64,000 nucleotides of DNA from Nostoc sp. S4 (GTDB taxonomy: Bacteria; Cyanobacteriota; Cyanobacteriia; Cyanobacteriales; Nostocaceae). The stretch covers positions 62,001-126,000 of the forward strand of contig JAQYWR010000008.1 of assembly GCA_029379225.1 (NCBI GenBank), written 5' to 3'. This document shows, one piece after another, positions 21,191 to 31,885 of the stretch (its first letter is position 1; each line of letters begins with the position of its first letter). The position numbers were made by a program, and so were the translations under genes. Under the pieces are notes generated by a model. It had not been told where the DNA came from. It searched no databases and saw nothing but the letters and a program-made list of their open reading frames with translations.

Positions 21191-22876
21191 TTAATTCAAT
21201 TTCTTCAAAGTTTCAAGTAGACTGACTGTAGCTGAAAGCGCTGCTTGCAGCTTTTGTGTGCGGTCAGATGAAGCTTGCTCGACTGTTTTGGCGAATTGCT
21301 CTAATGCTTGGTTTAAGTTTGTCTGGGCTTGCTGGATGGCAGATGTATCAGATATCTGGGATGTTGTTGGCGCAGTGGGTAAATTCACTGTTGCAATCAC
21401 CGAGCGATCGCCTGTGGAATTATCACCCACAACTAGCCGAACTGCGGGGTCGCCAATAATCGCATAACTCCGAGCGTCGTTATTTGCCGTCCACATGTCA
21501 GACAATTCTATGGGATTGGCGGTCGCCCCATAGGTCACTTCTTCTAGATGGCTACTCAAATCAGAAGATAGTTCAGCATAGCGCTCGTTGAAATACTCAA
21601 CGGCTGACCCCACAGGATGACCTTCTAGTAGTCGCTTGAGGGTACTTTGAAAGACTGCCAATTGCTTGCCAGAGCGTCCCCAGACAAAAGAGCAACCCCA
21701 AGCTCGTTCCACATGACCGATGACAGCTAAAGCACCACCATTAGGATGACTTAGAAGCCGTCGGGGTAAAGGTGCAATAAAGGCATTAGGAGCGATCGCT
21801 AATCTTTCATTGGAGCCTTTTCTATGGGCAAACTCATCAAATTGCGGCGTACCAGCACCATAACAAGCAAAGTGAAAGGCAATTAGCCCTAGTAACTTCG
21901 CATCGTCGCCAACATCGTCCGCAGAGAAGTAAAATTCTTCGGGAATTGGTTTTCTACCCCACTGTTCTTTACCTGGCCAGTCTTGACAGAGTAAAGCACC
22001 CTGATGGCGTAGCTGTCGCTCATCCCCATTTGGAAAACCCATACCATGACTGGCGGTGAACAGCAAAGCAGGTGTTTCCTCACCTCCTAACAGTTTCCCT
22101 AACCGCGCCTTGGTGGCTTCTTCTGCAAGTAAGGTTCGTACTGCCCAACTATTCTCTTTCTGCTCATCAAGCATCCAGTCAGCTAAGGGCTGAATCAAGT
22201 TCTTAGCACTGAGTTCGGTAGCTGCATCACCCTTGGTACACACACCGAAAAAGCTAGCTTGGCGAGGCAAGTTTAAATTAGTAGTTTCAGCTTGTACGAC
22301 ACTACGAGCATACTGAGCATATTCTTGGGGCGTATCAAAGTAGATGCGACCTACTGCATACTGGACATCAAGTTGATACTGAAAACGATAAGGAATGGTT
22401 TCTGGGTCGCCAACAATCAATAGATAATAAGGCATTTTATCTGGGTCAGCAGGCCCGGGACCAACTCCATGACGCGACAAAAATTGATTCTTCGATTCTC
22501 CTGGACGATAACCTTTAGGGCCGACGTATTCCTTATAGTAGTTCTCATGATTTTTCGTTGCTTGCCTTTGCCGATGCTCTAACAGTTCCTTGAGCGCTTC
22601 TTTAATTGCTGGGTCAGCATTATAAGCGAAGATAACTCCCCAACCTGTCTCTGCGAGGTTTTTTGGATCTATCCCTTCCATCGGGGCAAAGTCAGTATCT
22701 TCTTTTTTGACTTGCGAATTTTTGCTCTTAAGTTCGCTAAGTTCTATAGGATCGAACTTTTCGCCCTGAGCAATTTTGGAAAGCTGTTCAGGTGTCAACG
22801 GAGGCAACAAATATTCTCCTGATGCACCATCAATTCCATTGAAATATAGCTCTTGGGTCAGTTGTTCTATGCTCAT
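21191..22876 (-). CDS. C25-like / caspase-fold (clan CD) peptidase-like protein
   Basis: [19 protein letters not shown]; His motif [11 protein letters not shown]; Cys motif [13 protein letters not shown]. Confidence 0.7.
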   Translation of the reverse strand: MSIEQLTQELYFNGIDGASGEYLLPPLTPEQLSKIAQGEKFDPIELSELKSKNSQVKKEDTDFAPMEGIDPKNLAETGWGVIFAYNADPAIKEALKELLEHRQRQATKNHENYYKEYVGPKGYRPGESKNQFLSRHGVGPGPADPDKMPYYLLIVGDPETIPYRFQYQLDVQYAVGRIYFDTPQEYAQYARSVVQAETTNLNLPRQASFFGVCTKGDAATELSAKNLIQPLADWMLDEQKENSWAVRTLLAEEATKARLGKLLGGEETPALLFTASHGMGFPNGDERQLRHQGALLCQDWPGKEQWGRKPIPEEFYFSADDVGDDAKLLGLIAFHFACYGAGTPQFDEFAHRKGSNERLAIAPNAFIAPLPRRLLSHPNGGALAVIGHVERAWGCSFVWGRSGKQLAVFQSTLKRLLEGHPVGSAVEYFNERYAELSSDLSSHLEEVTYGATANPIELSDMWTANNDARSYAIIGDPAVRLVVGDNSTGDRSVIATVNLPTAPTTSQISDTSAIQQAQTNLNQALEQFAKTVEQASSDRTQKLQAALSATVSLLETLKKLN

Positions 22877-22997
22877 CTTAAATTTATCCTTTTGCTTGCT
22901 ACTCTCATCAAAATAAACAACTACGTATTAGAGGTCATAAGGACGTTTATTTAAATATTCAGTGCCTCTTTTAGCTACCTCTTCGAGGGTTAGCAAA

Positions 22998-23387
22998 CTA
23001 CTCCCCTGGTTGTGGAGGTTCCACGTGAAACTGTCCACCACAGTGAGGGCACTCAACTAAGAAACGATTGTGACCGTTTTGGTTAATGCGTTGGTACAAG
23101 TCTTGCAAGTAAACCAAGTCCGCAGAGAACAGATTTTCAATGACTTTAGGGTTGATTTGCTGCATTGTTCCCAAACGAACAATCACCCGCGATAAGAGAA
23201 TAATCACAAAGTAGCTTGGATTTGCCTGTACGCGAGGGTCTTGGATGGGTGCAATCTTGTCATAGGCACTAGCCAATCGCATTATTCCTTCTTGATGGAT
23301 ATTACCCTCTGGGTCTATATAGCCTTGGGGCAAAGTAAAGCGAAACTCAGTCTGTTGTATCTTTCTGAGATTTGAACTTACAACCAT
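22998..23387 (-). CDS. small zinc-ribbon protein resembling phage tail / eCIS-associated tail assembly protein
   Basis: EFRFTLPQGYIDPEGNIHQEGIMRLASAYDKIAPIQDPRVQANPSYFVIILLSRVIVRLG, C-terminal CPHCGGQF. Confidence 0.6.
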   Translation of the reverse strand: MVVSSNLRKIQQTEFRFTLPQGYIDPEGNIHQEGIMRLASAYDKIAPIQDPRVQANPSYFVIILLSRVIVRLGTMQQINPKVIENLFSADLVYLQDLYQRINQNGHNRFLVECPHCGGQFHVEPPQPGE

Positions 23388-23523
23388 TTATCCTCCTTGA
23401 ATCTTTGATCGGTTTCTCAAGTTTTAATTTGATAGGTGCTACTACTTTATAGGGGCTGTAGTCTTTGCAACTAATGATTGGGATGGGGAAGAATTCATTT
23501 CCAATTCCCCATTCCCTGTTTAA

Positions 23524-24945
23524 TTAACTACCAATTGCTGCTGACCACACAGCATGAGCTACTTCAGGTTTGTCAATGGCATTATGAGCGCCCATGAAAA
23601 GGTCTAATAGGCTAGGAGGAACAACAATATAATCATCACTGTTCAAGTTATAAATTTTACCTGCTTGAAAGTTGTAGGATTTTTCTAGCGGTTGCATAGA
23701 TGTTATCTTGGTGCAAATGTTCAAACCATCACCCTGAATTCCAAAACGACCGATGCCACCTACACCAGGATATGTCTTTTGGCTATTCTCACTATTAGGG
23801 TCAAAGTCTATATCTTGCCCTCCAAATATTCCTAATGTCCCCGCCATAGGATAAGCATTCTTGACAGCGTTATCATACTGAGACTGGGTAGTAACAATCG
23901 GTCCTGTTACTTTACCCTCAGTAATAATCGCGTGGAAGTAACCAGGAAGATTTTTTCTATGAGGAACATTTGAACAGAAAGACCAGAGTGATAGAGCGCC
24001 TTGTATTAAGGCAAGAGAATTAATTGGACGAACTAATTTATTATTGTTTTTAGTACCTGCGACACAGGCTGAGACAAAAATACATCCAAAACTGTGTCCC
24101 ATCAGATGAAATCGTACAGTATTATCTGTGACTTGTTGAAGTCTGTTTAACAAATTGAAGCCGCTGGTTTGACCGATTTTTCGAGCGCGGTCTTTCATTT
24201 TCCAAAAAGATAACAATCTTGGAATGTTCAAAAATGCATCTGCTGCTGATTTGACATTATCTTCAATTCCGAAACTGACATCTTGGCTTTCTTGCTCTGC
24301 CAGAAGATTTTGATATAAAGTTTGAGGTTGTAAATTTAATGATTCGTTTTTGCTCCACCGATCTGCATCTTCTCCTTCATTGCTCAAAGATGCTTCCTTA
24401 ATCAAAACTTCGTAAGCTTCCCGCACCTCTGATGGTAATATATCGGGTGCAACGTCATATTCTACCCCTGCTGTAAAAATTGTTCTGAGCGCTTCTCTAG
24501 CGGCTTCAGTATCACTTATGCTCTGAGCATACTGGTTAACAAAATCTTCTTCTGAATTATCTGTAGTGTCAAAAGACACAATTCTTTTCCCTAGTGACAC
24601 TCCATTCAGGTCTTCGTCTCCCCAAGGCTTACTAGGCCAATGTAGACCAATTAACAACGGATTAAATCCTGGTCGTGCCTGTTGCATTTTTTGAATATCA
24701 GCTTGGTTTTTAGCCATAGCTATAATCCATTTGTCATACTGATTGATTGCCGCAGGGATGTCACCTTGCCATCCGTGGCTCATCAAGAAAACATCCGTGA
24801 TTGGCTGCTGAGATTGCTTAGAGTTAGATAGAATATCTATTACATTTTGGCTGATTAGCTCTCCATCCTTTTCGCATTCTTTGCCATCAGCATCAAAAGC
24901 GATTAAATAGTAGGTTAAAGAAGTTCCGGCTAATGTTTGTGGCAT
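23524..24945 (-). CDS. alpha/beta hydrolase-fold protein (lipase/serine-hydrolase like)
   Basis: GHSFG nucleophile elbow (HLMGHSFGCIFVSA), LMSHGWQGD; start placed at MPQTLAG rather than ORF start 25044. Confidence 0.75.
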   Translation of the reverse strand: MPQTLAGTSLTYYLIAFDADGKECEKDGELISQNVIDILSNSKQSQQPITDVFLMSHGWQGDIPAAINQYDKWIIAMAKNQADIQKMQQARPGFNPLLIGLHWPSKPWGDEDLNGVSLGKRIVSFDTTDNSEEDFVNQYAQSISDTEAAREALRTIFTAGVEYDVAPDILPSEVREAYEVLIKEASLSNEGEDADRWSKNESLNLQPQTLYQNLLAEQESQDVSFGIEDNVKSAADAFLNIPRLLSFWKMKDRARKIGQTSGFNLLNRLQQVTDNTVRFHLMGHSFGCIFVSACVAGTKNNNKLVRPINSLALIQGALSLWSFCSNVPHRKNLPGYFHAIITEGKVTGPIVTTQSQYDNAVKNAYPMAGTLGIFGGQDIDFDPNSENSQKTYPGVGGIGRFGIQGDGLNICTKITSMQPLEKSYNFQAGKIYNLNSDDYIVVPPSLLDLFMGAHNAIDKPEVAHAVWSAAIGS

Positions 24946-25794
24946 ATATGAATCCTTCTGACTCAGGGTTTGATTGCAATTAAAAGAACAAGGAAAACAG
25001 TGGATTAATTCCACAAAAATGTAGGCTACTGTTAGATACAGCATCCCTATTTTTTGCTCAAAATTACTCCAGCAAATATTTCGCCAACAAATCCTTTTGG
25101 ATACACACTCAGGTGGCGAACTTGTAGTATTTTTTACAATCTTTCGATAGTTTGTATCAGTCTACAGTTTGATTGCTATTAGTTCAGATTTTGGCGCATC
25201 TTTTTAGAGAATTAGTATGAAATAATTAACGCCGAAAGCTGCTAAAAATTATTGCTGCGCGATCAGTCATATTATGTCTGGTTAAAGACTTATGATTAGG
25301 GCTGACGCAAAGAGAAATCTGAGGGCGGCTTTTGCCATTGGTGCAGCCTACCGCAGCGAAAAGTCAGAGCGGAGGTTTCCTCCGATCTGTTAGCGCAGCG
25401 TTAGCGACGCAGGAGCGTCACTTTTCAAAACAGGTATCAGAACTTCAATGGACACTTTGACGCATAGAGATTTTAATCATAAGTGATTACCTGGATTTTG
25501 ATATCAAGAGTATGTAATCTTTTAACAGCTAGTAAATGTGATATTACTGGTTACACAATAACTTTATCTATTGCGATTCACCTGAGTGTTAATACTGAGT
25601 CGAAACAGAATTTTACTTAAATAAATATAGATATAAAAATAAAATTGTATGTCATAGTACCGTAACACAGAGGAAAATTAAAGTTTGAGGAGCATCTGCA
25701 ACGCTACTATAGACAGAATTTAAATTGCATTTATGCTTGGAACTAACCCTAAATCTGGAGTGGGCAAAGCTTTGCCCACCCTAAAAAACTAAAC

Positions 25795-26919
25795 TTAATG
25801 GTGATGGTGATGATGGTGATGGTCAGCTAGTTGGGGATTAACTGCCAAAGTTTGCTCTGACAATAACTGTGCAATATGAGCATCAGCCCATTGGCCGACC
25901 ATCGTTAAGAATTCTGGATGGTCGTTGACGCAAGCCATTTGTACGTAGTTTGTACCAGGATGCTGTTTTTCCAACGCATGAATAATATGGTGTACATCCA
26001 ATAAAGTTTCGTGGTTTTCTGTTGCAAAGCCTATTGGCATAAATACCACTACTTTTGCACCCAACTGAATCAAGTTACTTGCTGCTTGCTGTGCATTTGG
26101 CTGCGTCCATTCAATCAAAGGTGTGTCATGATTGAGCCAACCTACCGAGATTAAAGGATAGCGGTTAATTAATTTATCCCTTACCAAATCGTATAGCGCC
26201 TGACTTTCGGTAATTCCAGAGGTAAATCCTTTGGCTTTGTGCGGACAGCCGTGATTCATTAGCACAATACCGATTTGAGAAGGTAGGTAAGCTGTTGCTA
26301 AATCAGCAGCAATTTTTTCCTCAACTAGATGAGCCATCAAATCGATGTAGGCTGGTTCATTAAAGAAGGAAGGAATATATCGCTGTCCTTTAACCCAGTG
26401 TTCTTCACCATCATTCAACTCATTAAGAGCATTGTTAACTTGCTCGATCGCAATCCCACTAGTAAAAATAGAATCAACAACTAGCAGTGGATAAATTAGC
26501 AGCTTATCAAAGCCTTGGTTTTTGATTTCTGTCAAGACTTGTTTAGGCAAGAAAGGGGCGCAAAAGTTGAAAGCTTTGAAAACTTGGACGTTATTGCCCC
26601 ATTTTTCTTGTAGATGCTTCTCGATTCCAGCACGCTGCTGCTCGAAGATGGCGTTGTGTGGAGAAATAAAATCGTGGTGTGTGTGTCCCCACTCGTGGCG
26701 GTCAAATAGTGCTAGAAGTCGTGCCAGGGGAGGATAAATCCAAGTTGGCACTGGTGCGAATTTTGCTGTCAGTAGATTTAAAGCCTGTTCGTTATAGTTG
26801 GCGAAATCTTCGTAGCTTTCGACTTCGCCGTAGCCCATCAGCAATACGGCTACACGGTCTTTACCTGATAATTGCTCGTGAGTGTGAGTATGTTGTAGTT
26901 TTTCCGGCGTTGCAACCAC
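25795..26919 (-). CDS. ferrochelatase-like protein with natural C-terminal His8 tail
   Basis: VAVLLMGYGEVESYEDF start, IGIVLMNHGCPHKAKGFTSGI, ends ADHHHHHHHH. Confidence 0.8.
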   Translation of the reverse strand: MVATPEKLQHTHTHEQLSGKDRVAVLLMGYGEVESYEDFANYNEQALNLLTAKFAPVPTWIYPPLARLLALFDRHEWGHTHHDFISPHNAIFEQQRAGIEKHLQEKWGNNVQVFKAFNFCAPFLPKQVLTEIKNQGFDKLLIYPLLVVDSIFTSGIAIEQVNNALNELNDGEEHWVKGQRYIPSFFNEPAYIDLMAHLVEEKIAADLATAYLPSQIGIVLMNHGCPHKAKGFTSGITESQALYDLVRDKLINRYPLISVGWLNHDTPLIEWTQPNAQQAASNLIQLGAKVVVFMPIGFATENHETLLDVHHIIHALEKQHPGTNYVQMACVNDHPEFLTMVGQWADAHIAQLLSEQTLAVNPQLADHHHHHHHH

Positions 26920-27149
26920 AATAACTTCCTTAATATAACCAGAGTGCAGAGAATTTAAAGTTAGGGAATAGCTTAAACATTTTCCCTACTAATTAATTAT
27001 TATCCCATCCGGGGGGATAGGATGGGTGTAAAAAGCAGAATAATACATCAAAAGACATATAGGTGCGTTACGGAAGCCGTAACACACGCTACATATACTT
27101 AGATTTTTTCAAAAATCAAATCGGATTGCGATAGCAAGATATACAGCAG

Positions 27150-27288
27150 ATTGCAACTAAGTGAGGTACAAGATCTAGGACTGATTTATCACAGATAAAG
27201 AGTTTCTACCTCCTGCCCCCAGCAAGAACTGCCTCCTGCCTCAAAACCCGTAACTTTGTACTTCATGCGAATGAAAAGTGCTGTAAAT
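27150..27288. repeat. dispersed repeat, MITE-like
   Basis: TGCCTCCTGCCTCAAAACCCGTAACTTTGTACTTCATGCGAATGAAAAGTGCTGTAAA, near-identical copy at 53185-53244; degenerate IR with ACAGCAGATTGCAACTAAGTGAGGTACAA at the left. Confidence 0.55.
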
Positions 27289-27330
27289 TGATAAATTGTC
27301 CAGGGGCAAAGATTTCTTTTACAATGCCTC

Positions 27331-27939
27331 ATGTCCCATGCTCAATGCCCCATGTCCATAATTATTTGCCCTGGAATCCACGATCGCACGTTCACTGAAT
27401 CCTTTATATCAGGATTGTTAGATACTTCTAGTGACTCAATAGAGCAAAATCAAGCTAAGATACTGGTTTTTCCGGGCAAGGATTTTTTGAGTTTATCAGC
27501 TTTCCACATTTTGGAGTTTTTGCGCGTTAGCGTAGCTCACCGCAGGTATCGCCTCAACAATTTGGAATCGCCACTGATATTCATTAGCTTTAGTGCTGGC
27601 GTCGTCGGAGCAATAGGAGCGGCGCATTTGTGGCAACACTTGGGTGGTCGTGTGAAAGCGTTTATTGCTATAGATGGATGGGGAGTCCCACTACAGGGGA
27701 ATTTCCCGATTCATCGGATCAGTCATGATTATTTCACCCATTGGAGTTCTAGTTTGCTAGGTAGTGGGCAAAATAACTTTTATGCAGAACCAGCAGTCGA
27801 TCATCTGTCCATTTGGCGATCGCCCGAAACTGTACAAGGTTGGTGGATAGATTCATCTATTGGAATTTTTCCCCCTAAAGGTCATCTCAGTGCAGCTGAG
27901 TTTTTGCGTATGCTGTTAAAACACTATGAAGCAAATTAA
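27331..27939 (+). CDS. conserved hypothetical protein (alpha/beta hydrolase-like)
   Basis: 202-aa ORF; IFISFSAGVVGAIGAAHLW nucleophile-elbow-like segment; start could be 27352. Confidence 0.65.
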   Translation: MSHAQCPMSIIICPGIHDRTFTESFISGLLDTSSDSIEQNQAKILVFPGKDFLSLSAFHILEFLRVSVAHRRYRLNNLESPLIFISFSAGVVGAIGAAHLWQHLGGRVKAFIAIDGWGVPLQGNFPIHRISHDYFTHWSSSLLGSGQNNFYAEPAVDHLSIWRSPETVQGWWIDSSIGIFPPKGHLSAAEFLRMLLKHYEAN

Positions 27940-28080
27940 TCCGGACAACGAACTAAGTAAGTAGGAGTTAAGAATGAGGATGAGGAGATGGAAAAATGCG
28001 ATGAAGCTACGTCCACCACCCCACCACCTCATCCTCCCAGATACCCCATGTCCTATGCCCCATCTATCCTTAAGTAACTG

Positions 28081-29343
28081 ATGTTTCCAACAGAACCTGC
28101 TGCTGTTAATAACGGGTTTAGCGCACTGCTAAAAAACCGTAATTTTATGCTCTTGTGGATTGGGCAAATAGTGTCCCAGTTAGCGGATAAAGTCTTCTTT
28201 GTTTTGATGATTGCTCTGTTGGAGAACTACTCACCGCTTCCTGGGTTGGCACAAAACTCGATGTATTCAACTTTGATGCTGTCGTTTACAATACCAGCGA
28301 TTTTGTTTGGTTCTGCTGGTGGTATCTTTGTCGATCGGTTGCCAAAAAAGTTGATTATGGTCGGCTCAGATGTCGTGCGTGGGCTATTAACGCTGTGTCT
28401 TCCGTTTTTGCCGCGAGAATTTCTAATTCTGTTAATTATAACTTTTGCGATTTCTACGGTGACGCAGTTTTTTGCACCAGCCGAGCAAGCAGCCATTCCC
28501 TTGTTGGTGAAGCGAGAAAATTTGTTGGCAGCTAATGCGCTTTTCAGCAGTACGATGATGGGAGCTTTAATTGTTGGCTTTGCGATCGGAGAGCCGATTT
28601 TGAGTTTTGCGAAAAGCTTGATGGGAGAACAATACGGTCAAGAGCTTGTAGTTGCAGGATTATATATCTTATCAGCTGCAATTATGCAGCCAATAAAGTT
28701 TAAAGAACACAAACCCCAAAGGGAACATCAAAACGAAAATCACCCTTGGGCTGAATTTACCGCAAGTCTACGGTATCTCAAGAAAAACCGTTTGGTCTTG
28801 AATGCTATGTTGCAACTAACAACCTTATATTGTGTGTTTGCAGCCTTAACCGTGCTGACGATTCGATTAGCCGAAGAGTTTGGTCTCAAAGAAAAACAGT
28901 TTGGCTTTTTCTTAGCAGCAGCTGGAGTGGGTATGGTATCCGGTGCCGCAATTTTAGGTAACTGGGGTGATAAATTGCACCGCAAGCCATTACCTTTAAT
29001 TGGATTTTTGATGATAGCTCTCGTTTTAGGTGTATTTACTTTTATACATAGTTTATTGCTAGCGCTTGGACTGTGTGCAATTTTGGGTATCGGTGCTGCC
29101 TTTATTGGTGTGCCGATGCAAACTTTAATTCAACAGCAAACTCCACCGACAATGCATGGTAAAGTATTTGGCTTTCAAAATCATGCTGTCAACATTGCTT
29201 TATCAGTACCCTTGGCAATTACTGGGCCATTAACTGATGCCTTAGGGTTAAGAACAGTACTTGTAGTCATGAGTATTGTTGTGGTAGTTGTGGGTATTTG
29301 GGCTTGGCAAAATACCCGCAGAGTCTTGCAAGATGTAATTTAA
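28081..29343 (+). CDS. MFS transporter
   Basis: 420-aa polytopic ORF; GGIFVDRLPKKLIMVGSDVVRG, GNWGDKLHRKPL loops. Confidence 0.9.
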   Translation: MFPTEPAAVNNGFSALLKNRNFMLLWIGQIVSQLADKVFFVLMIALLENYSPLPGLAQNSMYSTLMLSFTIPAILFGSAGGIFVDRLPKKLIMVGSDVVRGLLTLCLPFLPREFLILLIITFAISTVTQFFAPAEQAAIPLLVKRENLLAANALFSSTMMGALIVGFAIGEPILSFAKSLMGEQYGQELVVAGLYILSAAIMQPIKFKEHKPQREHQNENHPWAEFTASLRYLKKNRLVLNAMLQLTTLYCVFAALTVLTIRLAEEFGLKEKQFGFFLAAAGVGMVSGAAILGNWGDKLHRKPLPLIGFLMIALVLGVFTFIHSLLLALGLCAILGIGAAFIGVPMQTLIQQQTPPTMHGKVFGFQNHAVNIALSVPLAITGPLTDALGLRTVLVVMSIVVVVVGIWAWQNTRRVLQDVI

Positions 29344-29561
29344 GGGAATTTCAAAAATAAATTATCTCCTTTGAAGCTGATGACTGTTGACTGTTGAGTG
29401 TGAACAGGGGGATATTTTTTTATTTGTCAGTCCCTAACTTCTAGGCTAATACTCTGGTTTTATTTTAAATCTATAAAATAATCGGGATTTTATTGAAGTT
29501 TTCTATTAAAATGAAATCTTAACTACAGAAGTCAGCATTAACTTTAGCTATAGTCTGAGGT

Positions 29562-31478
29562 TTGAACGTGCGTTCACAAAGTGTCTCCGTGGGAGAATTG
29601 CCTTCCCAAATTAGTATCCCACAAACCGAGAATCACAAACAGTCCCGTAATAACCCGCCAGTCGTGCCCAAACGTGCATCTGGCGGTTTTGCTCTGCTTG
29701 ACAGTCTTCATCGCCACGGCGTTGACTATATTTTTGGTTATCCTGGTGGGGCGATTCTGCCAATTTACGATGACCTGTACAAGGTGGAAGCAACTGGTGC
29801 GATTAAGCACATTCTAGTGAGACACGAACAAGGAGCAGCCCACGCTGCCGATGGTTACGCACGTGCCACAGGTAAGGTAGGAGTATGCTTTGGTACTTCT
29901 GGCCCGGGAGCAACTAACTTGGTGACGGGGATCGCTACAGCCTACATGGATTCGATCCCGATGATTGTAGTCACCGGACAGGTTTCACGTCCAGCGATCG
30001 GTACAGATGCGTTTCAAGAAACTGATATCTATGGGATTACGTTACCAATTGTCAAGCACTCTTATGTAGTGCGCGATCCCAAAGATATGGCGCGAATTGT
30101 CGCTGAAGCCTTTCACATCGCTAGTACGGGGCGTCCAGGGCCAGTTTTGATTGATGTGCCCAAAGATGTAGCTTTAGAAGAATTTGACTATCTACCTGTA
30201 AAACCAGGTTCGGTAAAGTTACGCGGTTATCGACCGACAGTCAAGGGAAATCCCCGACAAATTCAGGCAGCAATTGGGTTGATTACTGAAAGTCGCCGTC
30301 CGCTACTGTATGTAGGTGGTGGTGCGATCGCCGCTAGTGCCCATGAAGAAGTCAAGCAATTAGCTGAGTTATTCAATATCCCTGTCACCACAACCTTAAT
30401 GGGGATCGGTGCTTTTGACGAACATCATCCCTTGGCTTTGGGAATGTTAGGAATGCACGGCACTGCTTACGCTAACTTTGCTGTGAGTGATTGTGACTTG
30501 CTAATTTGCGTTGGTGCGAGATTTGACGATCGCGTTACAGGCAAATTAGACGAATTCGCCTCCCGTGCCAAAGTAATTCACATCGACATCGATCCGGCAG
30601 AAGTCGGCAAAAACCGCGTTCCGGAAGTGCCTATCGTCGGGGATGTGCGAAACGTATTGATTGACTTGTTGCGTCGCTGCAAGGAATTAGGCGTCAAAGC
30701 TACACCAAATCAGAATCAAGAGTGGTTAAATTTAGTTAACCGTTGGCGGGAAGAGTATCCTCTAGTAGTACCCCACCATGCCGACAGCATTTCACCTCAA
30801 GAAGTAATCGTAGAAGCCAGTCGCCAAGCACCTAACGCTTTCTACACCACAGATGTCGGACAACATCAAATGTGGGCAGCGCAATTTTTGAAAAACGGGC
30901 CGAGACGCTGGATTTCTAGTGCAGGTTTAGGAACGATGGGTTTCGGTTTACCTGCGGCTATGGGCGCGAAAGTTGCCTTTCCTGATGAAGAAGTCATCTG
31001 TATTAGCGGTGATGCTAGTTTCCAGATGTGTTTGCAAGAACTTGGGACGTTATCACAATATGGTATCAATGTCAAGACCATAATTATTAACAATGGTTGG
31101 CAAGGGATGGTACGCCAGTGGCAGCAAGCCTTCTATGGCGAACGTTACTCATCTTCAAATATGGAAGTCGGGATGCCAGACATTGAGTTATTGGCAAAAG
31201 CATACGGGATAAAGGGCATGATAATTAAGGATCGCAGTCAATTAAAAGATGCGATCGCCGAAATGCTGGCACATAACGGCCCGGTAATTATGAATGTCCA
31301 CGTTACCAGAGACGAAAATTGCTATCCAATGGTAGCCCCTGGCAAAAGCAATGCTCAAATGGTTGGTTTGCCCAAGCAACCGCCGAAAGCCCCAGCAGAG
31401 CCAGTTTATTGTAGCCACTGCGATGCAAAAAATGCTCCCACACATAACTTCTGTGCTGAGTGTGGGACGAAGTTGTAA
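29562..31478 (+). CDS. ilvB: acetolactate synthase large subunit with C-terminal zinc ribbon
   Basis: [28 protein letters not shown] motif; C-terminal [25 protein letters not shown] (29562) or GTG (29568) start. Confidence 0.93.
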   Translation: MNVRSQSVSVGELPSQISIPQTENHKQSRNNPPVVPKRASGGFALLDSLHRHGVDYIFGYPGGAILPIYDDLYKVEATGAIKHILVRHEQGAAHAADGYARATGKVGVCFGTSGPGATNLVTGIATAYMDSIPMIVVTGQVSRPAIGTDAFQETDIYGITLPIVKHSYVVRDPKDMARIVAEAFHIASTGRPGPVLIDVPKDVALEEFDYLPVKPGSVKLRGYRPTVKGNPRQIQAAIGLITESRRPLLYVGGGAIAASAHEEVKQLAELFNIPVTTTLMGIGAFDEHHPLALGMLGMHGTAYANFAVSDCDLLICVGARFDDRVTGKLDEFASRAKVIHIDIDPAEVGKNRVPEVPIVGDVRNVLIDLLRRCKELGVKATPNQNQEWLNLVNRWREEYPLVVPHHADSISPQEVIVEASRQAPNAFYTTDVGQHQMWAAQFLKNGPRRWISSAGLGTMGFGLPAAMGAKVAFPDEEVICISGDASFQMCLQELGTLSQYGINVKTIIINNGWQGMVRQWQQAFYGERYSSSNMEVGMPDIELLAKAYGIKGMIIKDRSQLKDAIAEMLAHNGPVIMNVHVTRDENCYPMVAPGKSNAQMVGLPKQPPKAPAEPVYCSHCDAKNAPTHNFCAECGTKL

Positions 31479-31599
31479 AAGGGAGTGTTGACTGTTGACT
31501 GGGGAGTTAGGAATTTGGAGTTTGGAGTTATTCTCTTTGTCCTTTTCTCTCCTTTATCTCCTTATTGCCTACATTTATTTAAAGCAGTTTAACTGTCTT

Positions 31600-31634
31600 A
31601 ATACGCAGAGGATACATTCCTCTGCGTATTTTTT
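31600..31634 (+). terminator. Rho-independent terminator of ilvB
   Basis: AATACGCAGAGGA-TACAT-TCCTCTGCGTATT then TTTT. Confidence 0.8.
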
Positions 31635-31885
31635 GTGAAACAAATATTCATATTAATAACCAATAGTATTTGTATTTTTACCCATTCTTTTGGGAATCCT
31701 AAATTTAGGAAGCTATAGCCGTAAGGTAAGCATTACGTTTTGAAATTGCACAGTCACTTCCTAAGTTCGTTGACTGTTGACAGTTAACAGTCAACCGTCA
31801 ACAGCCAACGCGAAAAGATGTGCTGCGTCAGAGCGTAACGGTTTATTACTTCCTCAAATATCACGTAACTTTTAAAAGGATAATT

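Noticed and set aside
29574-29817. ORFs overlapping the start of acetolactate synthase
   Set aside because: Alternate-frame shadows of a strongly supported gene.
31740-31810. TTGACTGTTGACAGTTAACAGTCAACCGTCAACAG heptamer repeats (also near 21150, 29385, 58880)
   Set aside because: Typical short tandemly repeated sequences of heterocystous cyanobacteria; noted but not unusual.
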